From the NCBI GenBank assembly GCA_031269415.1, contig JAISZF010000194.1, positions 1 through 21,415 of the forward strand: a stretch of 21,415 nucleotides of DNA, given 5' to 3'. The notes beneath the pieces were generated by a model. The model saw only the letters and a program-made list of their open reading frames with translations, was not told where the DNA came from and made no database searches. Positions 7,385 to 14,755 of the stretch are shown piece by piece (the first letter of the stretch is position 1; each line of letters begins with the position of its first letter). The position numbers and the translations under genes are program-made. The DNA is from Clostridiales bacterium. GTDB lineage: Bacteria > Bacillota > Clostridia > Lachnospirales > WQUN01.

Positions 7385-9109
7385 ATGAAAAAATTTAAAG
7401 TCAATAATATCTTAGGCGCGATTATATTCACGGCGCTCGCCGTTTGCCTGGCCGCGGGCGTATATTTAAAGAACCATTCCGAACCCATTAGCGCTCCATA
7501 TGTTGATTTTCTTAAGTCCGTTGAGGAAGGCAGTGTTTCCGAGGTTGTGCTGACCGACGAATCCAGCCTGAGATATAAACTCGCTGGCGGCGACGCCGAA
7601 TACGTTACAGAAAACCCGCGCAGCCCCTCTTTGAAAGAAGAATTACTAAAACAAGGTATCAGCGTTTCCGAAGGCGGCGCGCTTTCAAACAGCGGCGGAA
7701 CGGTTATGAGCGTCTTGTTTTTCTGCGCCGTGTTATTTATGGTATATAAGGTTACGAATCACCAGGGTCCTAAAACCGCTATGGCGCTCAATGTAAGCGA
7801 CGCTTCCGAGTCCGCTGTACAATATCCGGGTTTCGACGATATAGCGGGCAACGAGGAAGCCAAAGAGAGCGTGCGCGATATTGTCGATTTTATAAAAAAC
7901 CCCGATAAATACGCCCGGTACGGTGCGCGCATGCCGCATGGCATGATCTTTTACGGCCCTCCGGGCACAGGCAAAACGCTTATGGCAAAAGCCATAGCGG
8001 GCGAGGCTGAGGCTCCCTTCTACGCGGTAAGCGGTTCGGATTTCGTTCAAATGTATGTGGGCGTAGGGGCGGGGCGTGTGCGCGATCTGTTCCGAAAGGC
8101 CCGCGAAAATAAAAAGGCCGTCATATTTATAGACGAGATTGACGCGCTGGGTAAAAAACGCTCCGCGAATCCGCAGGGTGGAAACGACGAACGCGAACAG
8201 ACGTTAAACGCTCTGCTTACGGAGATGTCCGGTTTCTCGAACAGCGAAGGCATCATTGTCATAGCCGCCACAAACCGTTTGGATACATTGGACGAAGCCT
8301 TGTTAAGACCGGGCCGCTTTGACCGCCAGATCGAGATCGGACTGCCGGATCTCAACGCCCGCCGCAGTATTTTGAATCTTCATATAAAAAACAAGCCCAT
8401 GTCCGAAGATGTGGATATGGACTCGGTAGCCAAACAGACCGTGTTTTTCAGCGGCGCCATGCTGGAAAACCTGTTGAATGAGGCCGCCATATTCGCGGCC
8501 AAACGCGCGGCTGAAAACATAGAGCCGACAGATATAGACAAAGCGTATTATACGGTCATAGCGGGCAGTGAAAAATTGGATCGCAGCGGCATTAAGGAAC
8601 GCGAACGCCGCATAACCGCCTACCATGAATCGGGGCACGCCCTGGCCGCCAAACTGCTTTCGCCGGAGAATACCGTCGCGAAGATTACCATTATCCCCAG
8701 CACCAAAGGCGCGGGCGGCTTCTGCGTAAACATTCCGCCGGATAAAATGTACTACACCAAATCGGAGATAGAGAACCAGATAATGATAAACCTTGCCGGG
8801 AGAGCGGCGGAAGAATTGATGTTCGGGTCTGAGAATGTCACCACCGGCGCGGGGAATGATATAGAAAAGTCCACCTCGCTGGCCCGCGATTATATAACAA
8901 AATACGCTATGGGATCGGGTTTTGCGTATGATGAAAAATCCTCACATGACGCGATGAAAAAATTGCTGGACGATCTCTACGCGAAAACCAGAGACTTCCT
9001 GCTGGGAAATCAAAACCTGCTTATCGCGGTTTCGGAAGAACTCTTAGATAGAGAAACGCTTAACGAAGAGGATTTAGATCGGATATTAGGGGCGGAGGAT
9101 CGCCCCTAA
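7385..9109 (+). CDS. ftsH: FtsH-type ATP-dependent membrane zinc protease, compact
   Basis: 574 residues. It is a membrane AAA+ protease that extracts and degrades misfolded or regulatory proteins. Two membrane helices (about 9-27 and 105-122) flank a short extracytoplasmic domain. Then come Walker A GPPGTGKT (191-198), pore motif FVQMYVGVG (220-228), Walker B VIFIDEIDA (246-254), and arginine fingers in LLRPGRFDR (R308, R311). The zinc site is HESGH (414-418), where HEAGH is usual, with the third ligand D492 in GAGNDIEKST. The region after the protease core (TKYAMGSGFAYDEKSS) is about 35 residues shorter than in housekeeping FtsH. The ATG at 7385 follows GGGGAGG; an earlier in-frame ATG at 7370 precedes that SD. 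It could be the sole FtsH or a paralogue. Confidence 0.92.
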   Translation: MKKFKVNNILGAIIFTALAVCLAAGVYLKNHSEPISAPYVDFLKSVEEGSVSEVVLTDESSLRYKLAGGDAEYVTENPRSPSLKEELLKQGISVSEGGALSNSGGTVMSVLFFCAVLFMVYKVTNHQGPKTAMALNVSDASESAVQYPGFDDIAGNEEAKESVRDIVDFIKNPDKYARYGARMPHGMIFYGPPGTGKTLMAKAIAGEAEAPFYAVSGSDFVQMYVGVGAGRVRDLFRKARENKKAVIFIDEIDALGKKRSANPQGGNDEREQTLNALLTEMSGFSNSEGIIVIAATNRLDTLDEALLRPGRFDRQIEIGLPDLNARRSILNLHIKNKPMSEDVDMDSVAKQTVFFSGAMLENLLNEAAIFAAKRAAENIEPTDIDKAYYTVIAGSEKLDRSGIKERERRITAYHESGHALAAKLLSPENTVAKITIIPSTKGAGGFCVNIPPDKMYYTKSEIENQIMINLAGRAAEELMFGSENVTTGAGNDIEKSTSLARDYITKYAMGSGFAYDEKSSHDAMKKLLDDLYAKTRDFLLGNQNLLIAVSEELLDRETLNEEDLDRILGAEDRP

Positions 9110-9116
9110 TTTTTTG
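9085..9116 (+). terminator. Intrinsic terminator of ftsH
   Basis: A 10-bp perfect stem (ATTAGGGGCG 9085-9094 / CGCCCCTAAT 9101-9110) with a 6-nt loop is followed by a run of T. The ftsH stop TAA (9107-9109) is part of the stem. This separates ftsH from the thioesterase/ECF unit. Confidence 0.85.
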
Positions 9117-9200
9117 TATAATTATTGCTTTTTTCATTAATTTGATATATTCTGTTTACACTGGAATTAACATGCTTAAAGAATAGCGAGGTTACGCGCC

Positions 9201-9983
9201 ATGGAAAAATTTCAAACGCTCTACAGCGTGGATTACCAATCCCTAAACCCGGATTTAACCGTAACGTTCCCCCGGCTCATGTACTACGTTCAAGAAACTT
9301 CCATCCGGCATACTGAAAGCACCAGCCGTCCTATGCGCTGGTATATGGAAAACCGCAGAGGCTGGCTGGTGACGAACTGGAGCATACGATTATCGGAATA
9401 CCCAAAATTAATGGATAATATAATTGTTAAAACATATCCCATTCACTTCAAGGGCGCGATCGGCGAACGCGGCTTCGAGGCGTTCAAAGAATCGGGTGAA
9501 CCGCTGCTGGCGGCCCATTCCACATGGGTTTTCGCTGATTTGGTAAATAATAAACCCGTACGCCCGCCCATAGAATTGCTGGATGAGTATAGGCCGGAAT
9601 TTCCCGCGCCGACAGAGAAAAAGATGGGGTTTCAGTCTCTGGCCGCCGAGGACAGTCCCTATTATCTGGCAAGCCGCCGTGAGCTTACCGCCACGCGTCG
9701 TGATATAGACACCAATGAACATGTAAACAATATAAAATATATCGAATGGGCCTTTGACGACATTCCCGAAGATGTTTACCGGGCCTCGCGGGCGCGTGAA
9801 ATTAAGATTACCTATAGAAACCAGTGCCGCGCGGGCGATGCGGTTTTGGCGGAATTATACCGGCATTCCGGCGATCCTCAGTCCTTTGTTTCGATCCTTA
9901 AACACGCGGACGGAGATCAAGCCGTTTTTGCCGAGGTATATGCGTTATGGGACAAAAACTTAATAGGAGGAGGCTCTATATGA
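9201..9983 (+). CDS. Acyl-ACP thioesterase (FatA/FatB-like, bacterial)
   Basis: 260 residues with two tandem hotdog domains. It hydrolyses acyl-ACP to free fatty acid and ACP, setting chain length in type II fatty acid synthesis. The N-terminal domain has FPRLMYYVQETSIRHTE and GWLVTNWSIRLSEYP. The second domain has the catalytic signature RRDIDTNEHVNNIKYIEW (166-183), with N172 and H174 as expected active residues. The ATG at 9201 has only a distant SD (GAGG about 10 nt upstream). In the 91-nt AT-rich gap after the ftsH terminator I see only a weak promoter candidate (TTGCTT 9125-9130, 15 nt, TATATT 9146-9151). Its stop overlaps the S-component start (ATGA), so this enzyme leads an ECF transporter operon, an unusual pairing. 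Confidence 0.88.
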   Translation: MEKFQTLYSVDYQSLNPDLTVTFPRLMYYVQETSIRHTESTSRPMRWYMENRRGWLVTNWSIRLSEYPKLMDNIIVKTYPIHFKGAIGERGFEAFKESGEPLLAAHSTWVFADLVNNKPVRPPIELLDEYRPEFPAPTEKKMGFQSLAAEDSPYYLASRRELTATRRDIDTNEHVNNIKYIEWAFDDIPEDVYRASRAREIKITYRNQCRAGDAVLAELYRHSGDPQSFVSILKHADGDQAVFAEVYALWDKNLIGGGSI

Positions 9984-10582
9984 GCAAGAAAAGCGTTTGG
10001 TCCGTCAAGCTTTCCACGGCGTCTCTGGTACTAATACCGGCGGCTGTGGGCGTGAACTACATCGGCAAACTGTTCGCGCAGCTTCTGAAACTGCCCCTGT
10101 GGCTGGATTCAATCGGCACTGTTCTGGCGAGTATGCTGGCCGGGCCGATTATCGGCGCGCTGGCGGGGCTTATCAACAACATTATTTACGGCTTCATGGA
10201 TCCGGTTTCTTTCGTGTACGGCATTACCAGCGTCGCGATTGGCGTCGTAGTAGGCTTAATGGCAAGGATCGGTTTCTTGGAGAATTGGGTGAAGGCGGGA
10301 ATAATCGCCTTTGCGGTTATTTTTACATCCACGGTTGTTTCCACTCCTATTAATATCATCTTCTGGGAAGGCCAAACCGGTAATATCTGGGGCGACGCCG
10401 TATACGCCGGCGTGCTTAACATCACAAATACCGTATGGCTGGCCTCTTTCCTGGACGAATTAATTGTGGATCTGCCTGACAAGATCCTTACAGTTCTGAT
10501 TGCCTACGGTATCTACCGGGGTCTGCCGAAGAATTTACTGCAGCTCTACCGCGCGGATTCGGAAATCGAAGAACTCAAGTGA
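9980..10582 (+). CDS. ECF transporter substrate-binding (S) component, substrate unknown
   Basis: 200 residues, nearly all hydrophobic, with about six membrane helices. S components capture a vitamin or similar small molecule and dock on the EcfT-EcfA-EcfA' energising module. Recognisable sequence: LKLPLWLDSIGTVLASMLAGPIIGALAGLINN, with a conserved-looking P-x-x-LDSIGT turn after the first helix. I cannot match it to a named specificity (riboflavin, folate, biotin, thiamine and others). The ATG at 9980 follows GGAGGAGG and overlaps the thioesterase stop by 4 nt; an in-frame ATG at 9947 lies inside the upstream gene and has no SD. The T and two A components follow directly, so this is a dedicated group I system. 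Confidence 0.85.
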   Translation: MSKKSVWSVKLSTASLVLIPAAVGVNYIGKLFAQLLKLPLWLDSIGTVLASMLAGPIIGALAGLINNIIYGFMDPVSFVYGITSVAIGVVVGLMARIGFLENWVKAGIIAFAVIFTSTVVSTPINIIFWEGQTGNIWGDAVYAGVLNITNTVWLASFLDELIVDLPDKILTVLIAYGIYRGLPKNLLQLYRADSEIEELK

Positions 10583-11346
10583 AACAACTGACACTCTATG
10601 TGGATAAACAATCTTTTGTCCATGCGGTTGATCCAATTACGAAGCTGTTTTACGTAGCTTTCGCCATTTTGACATCTATGCTGGTCCCTACGGCGTACGC
10701 GGGCGTAATCTGCGCGCTGCTCAGTCTTTCTCTGCTGTGTTTGGCTAAAGTCATCAAAAATGCTTCTCCGGTATTTCTGTTTATCGGATTTGTACTGTTT
10801 ACAGTGGTTGTGATCCAAGGGTTATTCGGCGTGAATAACCAAACCGAGGCGTTTCGTCTCTCCGGCCTGATATTTTACCGTGAGGGATTGATTACCGGCG
10901 CGAAGATTATATTGCGGGTCGTCAATATCGTGTCGGCGTTTTTAATTCTCACACTGACGACAAAAGCGTCTGATCTTGTGGAGGATCTGGTGCGGGCGGG
11001 TTTGTCCCCGCGTATAGGATATGTGATTACTTCCGTATTTCAGATTATCCCGCAAATGATATCGTCCGCGGACATAATCATGGACGCGCAGCGTTCCAGG
11101 GGCATGGAAACTGAAGGCGGCCTTATGGTTCGGATGAAAGCGTTTATACCCCTGATCGGCCCGGTAGTGCTGGATTCCTTCATGAGTACGAAAGAAAGGG
11201 CGATGGCCCTGGAGGCGCGCGCGTTCAGCGCGCCAAACAAAAAGACGTTCCTGCGTGAACGCCCCGCATATACATACGCCGCTAAACTGCGCGGGGCGTT
11301 CGTGGTGTTGACGCTGGCGGCTCTGATTTGGAGGCTGGCGGCGTGA
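10579..11346 (+). CDS. ecfT: ECF transporter transmembrane component EcfT
   Basis: 255 residues. EcfT is the membrane scaffold linking the ATPases to the S component. It has an N-terminal VDPITKLFYV segment typical of the family, several membrane helices (about 23-57, 64-82, 108-126 and 239-253) and a long cytoplasmic stretch. That stretch carries the two coupling-helix motifs: SRG in DAQRSRGMET (173-175) and ARA in ALEARAFS (213-215), the Ala-Arg-Gly-type pair that contacts the ATPases. The GTG at 10579 overlaps the S-component stop (GTGA). The SD is weak (GAAGA), which suggests translational coupling. Confidence 0.93.
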   Translation: MKQLTLYVDKQSFVHAVDPITKLFYVAFAILTSMLVPTAYAGVICALLSLSLLCLAKVIKNASPVFLFIGFVLFTVVVIQGLFGVNNQTEAFRLSGLIFYREGLITGAKIILRVVNIVSAFLILTLTTKASDLVEDLVRAGLSPRIGYVITSVFQIIPQMISSADIIMDAQRSRGMETEGGLMVRMKAFIPLIGPVVLDSFMSTKERAMALEARAFSAPNKKTFLRERPAYTYAAKLRGAFVVLTLAALIWRLAA

Positions 11347-12188
11347 AAAAGATCCTTGTGGAACACCTCAAATACCGATACCCGCAAGCCGCTGAATTAG
11401 CCCTGAACGACATATCCTTCGAAGCGGAGGAAGGCGAAAAAATAGGCGTTATCGGCCGCAACGGAGCGGGTAAATCCACGCTCTGCCAAGCGTTGACGGG
11501 GCTTGTGCCCCACTTTTATAAAGGCGCGTACGGCGGCCGCGTGATAGTGGACGGAACGGAAGTGCTATCCTCCTCCATAAGCGAAATCGTCCTGAAGGTG
11601 GGGATTGTGTTTCAAAACCCTTTCACGCAGGTTACTGGGGCCAAGGAAACCGTATACGACGAAGTCGCTTTCGGTCTGGAGAACCTCGGTCTGCCCCGCG
11701 GAGAGATCTCCTCGCGTGTGGACGCCGCGCTGGAATTGCTGCGGATCTACCGTTTTAAGGATCAGGCTCCTTTCAGCCTTTCCGGCGGGCAGACGCAGAG
11801 GATGGCCATTGCCGGCATAATCGCCATGCGTCCCCGTATCATCGTGCTGGACGAGCCAACCTCTCAGTTGGATCCGCAAGGTTCGGAGGAGGTTTATCAA
11901 GCCTTGGACGACCTGAGCGATCAGGGACTTACCATTGTCCTGACTGAACATAAAATAGAGAAGATAGCGCAATACTGCGATAAAATCCTCGTGCTTCAAG
12001 ACGGCCGGTCCGTGGCTTTCGACACACCGGCCCGTTTGTTTTCAGCGGAAGATTCAGATGCGTGGGGCATAAGGCCGCCTGTCTATACCAGTGTATGCCG
12101 TAAATTGCTCCGCCCGCCCACGGGCGTTTATCCCGTAACGCTATCCGAAGCCGGCGAGGCGCTCGCGAATTGGGAGGCGAGCACATGA
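11343..12188 (+). CDS. ecfA1: ECF transporter ATPase EcfA1
   Basis: 281 residues. It is an ABC ATPase of the ECF module. Walker A is GRNGAGKS (38-45), the Q-loop is FQNPFTQV, the signature is the intact LSGGQTQRMAIAG, Walker B is IIVLDEPTSQLD and the switch histidine is in LTEHKIE. A C-terminal extension of about 60 residues follows, as in other EcfA proteins. The start is GTG at 11343, overlapping the EcfT stop (GTGA), with GGAGG 8 nt upstream; an ATG at 11328 would sit within that SD region. It presumably pairs with the next gene, whose signature motif is degenerate. Confidence 0.94.
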   Translation: MKKILVEHLKYRYPQAAELALNDISFEAEEGEKIGVIGRNGAGKSTLCQALTGLVPHFYKGAYGGRVIVDGTEVLSSSISEIVLKVGIVFQNPFTQVTGAKETVYDEVAFGLENLGLPRGEISSRVDAALELLRIYRFKDQAPFSLSGGQTQRMAIAGIIAMRPRIIVLDEPTSQLDPQGSEEVYQALDDLSDQGLTIVLTEHKIEKIAQYCDKILVLQDGRSVAFDTPARLFSAEDSDAWGIRPPVYTSVCRKLLRPPTGVYPVTLSEAGEALANWEAST

Positions 12189-12991
12189 TTTCCGTTTCAG
12201 GACTCCACTTCTCATACGACGGCAAAACCGAGGTTTTGTCGGATATCAATCTGGACATAGATAGGCGTTCAACAGCCATTATCGGGCAGAACGGAGTGGG
12301 AAAGACCACATTTATCAAAATACTCAAAGGCTTGCTGCGGCCCGCATCCGGCAAAGTAACCATCCTGGGTGAGGATGTGACACAGAAGAGCGCCGCGCAA
12401 TGGGCAAGCGTCATAGGGCTGGTGTTTCAGAATCCCAACGATCAGATCTTCAAAAAAACCGTGCTGGAAGAAACGCTGTTTGGGCCGCTGAATATCAAAA
12501 TGACGCCCAAAGCCGCGCGAAAGAGGGCTATGGAAGCGTTATCCGCCGTGGGGCTGGCGGATAAAACGGACGTAAACCCATATGATTTAAACCTTTCAGA
12601 TAAAAAACTCCTATGTATCGCGTCCGTTCTCGCCATGAACACGCGGATTGTTATCTTCGACGAACCCACCATAGCGCAGGACTGGCAGGGTCTGGAACGT
12701 ATCAAAGCGATAATAAATTCCCTAAAGGCTCAAGGCAAACTGATAATGACCATTGTTCACGACATAGATTTCGTGGCGGAATGCTTTGAGAGGACTGTTG
12801 TGTTTAATGAAGGGAAAGTGCTTTTAGACGGCGATACGGCGGATGTGTTCGCGCATGTGGATGTTCTGCGCCAGGCTCGCGTGTCACAGCCGCATATCGC
12901 TCAACTCGCGGAGTTGGCTGGGCTTCGACGAGTTTGCTTGACCGAGGATGAATTTGTCCGGGCGTTTAAAGATTACGCGTTTATTCAATAA
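12185..12991 (+). CDS. ecfA2: ECF transporter ATPase EcfA2 with degenerate ABC signature
   Basis: 268 residues. Walker A is GQNGVGKT (34-41), the Q-loop FQNPNDQ (81-87), Walker B IVIFDEPT (155-162) and the switch histidine H192 in IVHDIDF. The ABC signature reads NLSDKKLLCIA (136-146) instead of LSGGQ. In a heterodimer, the site formed by this signature and the Walker A of EcfA1 is probably weak or silent, while the other site (LSGGQ of EcfA1 with this Walker A) looks complete. The ATG at 12185 overlaps the EcfA1 stop (ATGA), with GGGAGG 7 nt upstream. It is the last gene of the five-gene unit and is followed by the 18-bp hairpin. Confidence 0.93.
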   Translation: MISVSGLHFSYDGKTEVLSDINLDIDRRSTAIIGQNGVGKTTFIKILKGLLRPASGKVTILGEDVTQKSAAQWASVIGLVFQNPNDQIFKKTVLEETLFGPLNIKMTPKAARKRAMEALSAVGLADKTDVNPYDLNLSDKKLLCIASVLAMNTRIVIFDEPTIAQDWQGLERIKAIINSLKAQGKLIMTIVHDIDFVAECFERTVVFNEGKVLLDGDTADVFAHVDVLRQARVSQPHIAQLAELAGLRRVCLTEDEFVRAFKDYAFIQ

Positions 12992-12994
12992 ATA

Positions 12995-13043
12995 TTTGGC
13001 ACTTACACAGGTCGTAAATTTATCAACCTGTGTAAGTGCCAAA
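12995..13043. repeat. 18-bp perfect inverted repeat between convergent genes
   Basis: Arms 12995-13012 and 13026-13043 (TTTGGCACTTACACAGGT and its exact complement) flank a 13-nt loop. It follows the EcfA2 stop by 3 nt and would end transcripts from both sides. No U-run follows the stem on the plus strand, and only TATTTATT follows on the minus strand, so a classic intrinsic terminator is not clear. Ends of some IS256-type elements have a similar CTGTGTAA core, so a remnant of two abutting insertion-sequence ends is possible. Either reading is inference. Confidence 0.6.
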
Positions 13044-13061
13044 CTACACTCACACATCAAA

Positions 13062-13430
13062 TTATTTTATGTCTAATTCTACCTTTTGAACATGTGGGAA
13101 GTTTTTGGGTATGTCATAGAGTGTATCAACTTTAGATTGCCTTATTGTGTTTGAAAAGCCCAATTCAGTATTCTCGAAAATTTTTCTTTCAAGTAAAACA
13201 GTATTAGCGATTGCGGCATTGAAACATTTTTCCGGATCTTCTATTTTTGTATAATCAGTATTACCGTATTTATAAAATAATATCGGCTTGGGCTTGGACA
13301 GACCTCGTGTTCCTGTTATCAGCCCCGCTGAATTGCTTAGCGCGTTCGCGAATGATACCGAAGGGAAAATAAATTCATGATAGATTTCCAGTATTGACAA
13401 ACCCCGGCGGAACACATATAATCTGATCAT
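13062..13430 (-). CDS. Unrecognised low-GC ORF (122 residues), possible gene remnant
   Basis: I do not recognise this product. It contains GLITGTRGLSKPKPILFYKYG and ends VQKVELDIK. There is no signal peptide, membrane helix or known catalytic motif. The ORF is clearly more AT-rich than its neighbours, which suggests foreign origin. No SD precedes the ATG at 13430. The first 12 codons overlap a perfect consensus promoter pointing the opposite way (13394-13422), so the true N-terminus may be missing or the start may lie further in. It is flanked by the 18-bp hairpin and the metY leader. It may be the 3' end of a gene broken by insertion or deletion, or a chance ORF. Confidence 0.35.
   Translation of the reverse strand: MIRLYVFRRGLSILEIYHEFIFPSVSFANALSNSAGLITGTRGLSKPKPILFYKYGNTDYTKIEDPEKCFNAAIANTVLLERKIFENTELGFSNTIRQSKVDTLYDIPKNFPHVQKVELDIK
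13394..13422 (+). promoter_or_regulatory. Perfect consensus sigma-A promoter of metY
   Basis: TTGACA (13394-13399), exactly 17 nt, then TATAAT (13417-13422). Transcription would start near 13429, giving a leader of about 40 nt with AAAGGAG about 8 nt before the ATG at 13470. The leader is too short for a SAM riboswitch or T-box, so regulation must come from a repressor site or be absent. Confidence 0.85.
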
Positions 13431-13469
13431 TCAAAATAATACAAAACATATAAGTAAAGGAGCAAAATC

Positions 13470-14750
13470 ATGAGTGATCGAAAGTACCGCCTGGAAACGC
13501 TGCAAGTCCACGCAGGCCAGGAATCGCCGGATCCTGCCACAGACGCGCGTGCCGTGCCTATCTACGCCACAACTTCCTATGTGTTCCCGAACACTGACAG
13601 CGCCGCCGCACGTTTCGCCCTGACAGAACCGGGAAATATCTATACCCGCATAATGAACCCCACAAACGACATTTTTGAGCGGCGTATCGCCGCGCTGGAA
13701 GGCGGCGTCGGCGCGCTTGCCCTGGCCTCAGGCGCGGCCGCCACCGCCTACGCGGTTCAAACCATCGCGCGTTCGGGTGATCACATAGTCGCCGCTCAGA
13801 CGCTGTACGGCGGCACGTACAATCTATTCGCGCATACCTTCGCGGACTTCGGCATAGAAACCACTTTTGTGGATCCCGATAACATCGATGGGTATGTTAA
13901 AGCCATTAAACCCAACACAAAGGCTGTATATATCGAAAGCCTGGGCAACCCGAACTCCAGTATAATCGACATAGAAAAACTGGCCGAAGCCGTACACGCG
14001 CATGGCATTCCACTCATAGTGGACAACACCTTCGCCACACCAGTATTGCTGCGACCGCTGGAATTGGGCGCGGATATCGTGGTTCATTCCGCGACCAAAT
14101 TCATCGGAGGTCACGGTACGTCCATCGGTGGGGTAATAGTTGACGGCGGGCGTTTTGACTGGACCGCGAACGACAAATTCCCCGGTTTGTCGCAGCCCAA
14201 CCCCAGCTATCACGGCGTGAAGCTGACCGACGCCGCCGGAAGCGCGGCATATATCACGGCGGCGCGCGTCATTCTGCTTCGGGATACGGGCGCGGCTCTG
14301 AGCCCGTTTAACGCCTTCATGTTCCTGCAAGGCCTGGAAACGCTCTCGTTGCGTATTGAGCGTCATGTGGAGAATACGAAAGAAGTACTGGATTTCTTGT
14401 CATACCACCCGCAAGTCGAGCGCGTAAATCATCCGTCCATGCGTGACAGCGGTTACAAAGCGCTGTATGACAAATACTTCCCCAACGGCGCGGCTCCGAT
14501 ATTTACGTTTGAGATTAAAGGCGGAGCGAAAGAGGCCCGCGCGTATATCGACAGGCTGAAGATATTCTCGCTGCTTGCCAATGTGGCGGACGTAAAGAGC
14601 CTGGTTATCCATCCGGCCAGCACCACACATTCGCAGATGAATGAGCGCGAACTGCTAGAAGCGGGCATTAAGCCGAACACAATACGGCTCTCTATCGGCA
14701 TTGAACATATAGACGATATCATCTGGGATTTGGAACAGGCGTTTGACTAA
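13470..14750 (+). CDS. metY: O-acetylhomoserine sulfhydrylase (aminocarboxypropyltransferase)
   Basis: 426 residues, typical for MetY. This PLP enzyme makes homocysteine from O-acetylhomoserine and sulfide, in cytosolic methionine synthesis by direct sulfhydrylation. Cys/Met-metabolism family motifs: ETLQVHAGQ at the N-terminus, YTRIMNPTNDIFE (58-70), ALASGAAAT (84-92), VDNTFATP (184-191, D185 contacting the PLP ring) and the Schiff-base lysine K210 in HSATKFIGGHG. The insert with GLSQPNPSYHG and the NVADVKSLVIHPASTTH segment favour MetY over MetB/MetC. SD AAAGGAG precedes the ATG. The gene stands alone under a very strong promoter and converges on purH with 5 bases between stops. Confidence 0.95.
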   Translation: MSDRKYRLETLQVHAGQESPDPATDARAVPIYATTSYVFPNTDSAAARFALTEPGNIYTRIMNPTNDIFERRIAALEGGVGALALASGAAATAYAVQTIARSGDHIVAAQTLYGGTYNLFAHTFADFGIETTFVDPDNIDGYVKAIKPNTKAVYIESLGNPNSSIIDIEKLAEAVHAHGIPLIVDNTFATPVLLRPLELGADIVVHSATKFIGGHGTSIGGVIVDGGRFDWTANDKFPGLSQPNPSYHGVKLTDAAGSAAYITAARVILLRDTGAALSPFNAFMFLQGLETLSLRIERHVENTKEVLDFLSYHPQVERVNHPSMRDSGYKALYDKYFPNGAAPIFTFEIKGGAKEARAYIDRLKIFSLLANVADVKSLVIHPASTTHSQMNERELLEAGIKPNTIRLSIGIEHIDDIIWDLEQAFD

Positions 14751-14755
14751 ATAGA

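Noticed and set aside
13423..13469. SAM riboswitch or T-box ahead of metY
   Set aside because: The leader from the consensus promoter is only about 40 nt, too short for either structure.
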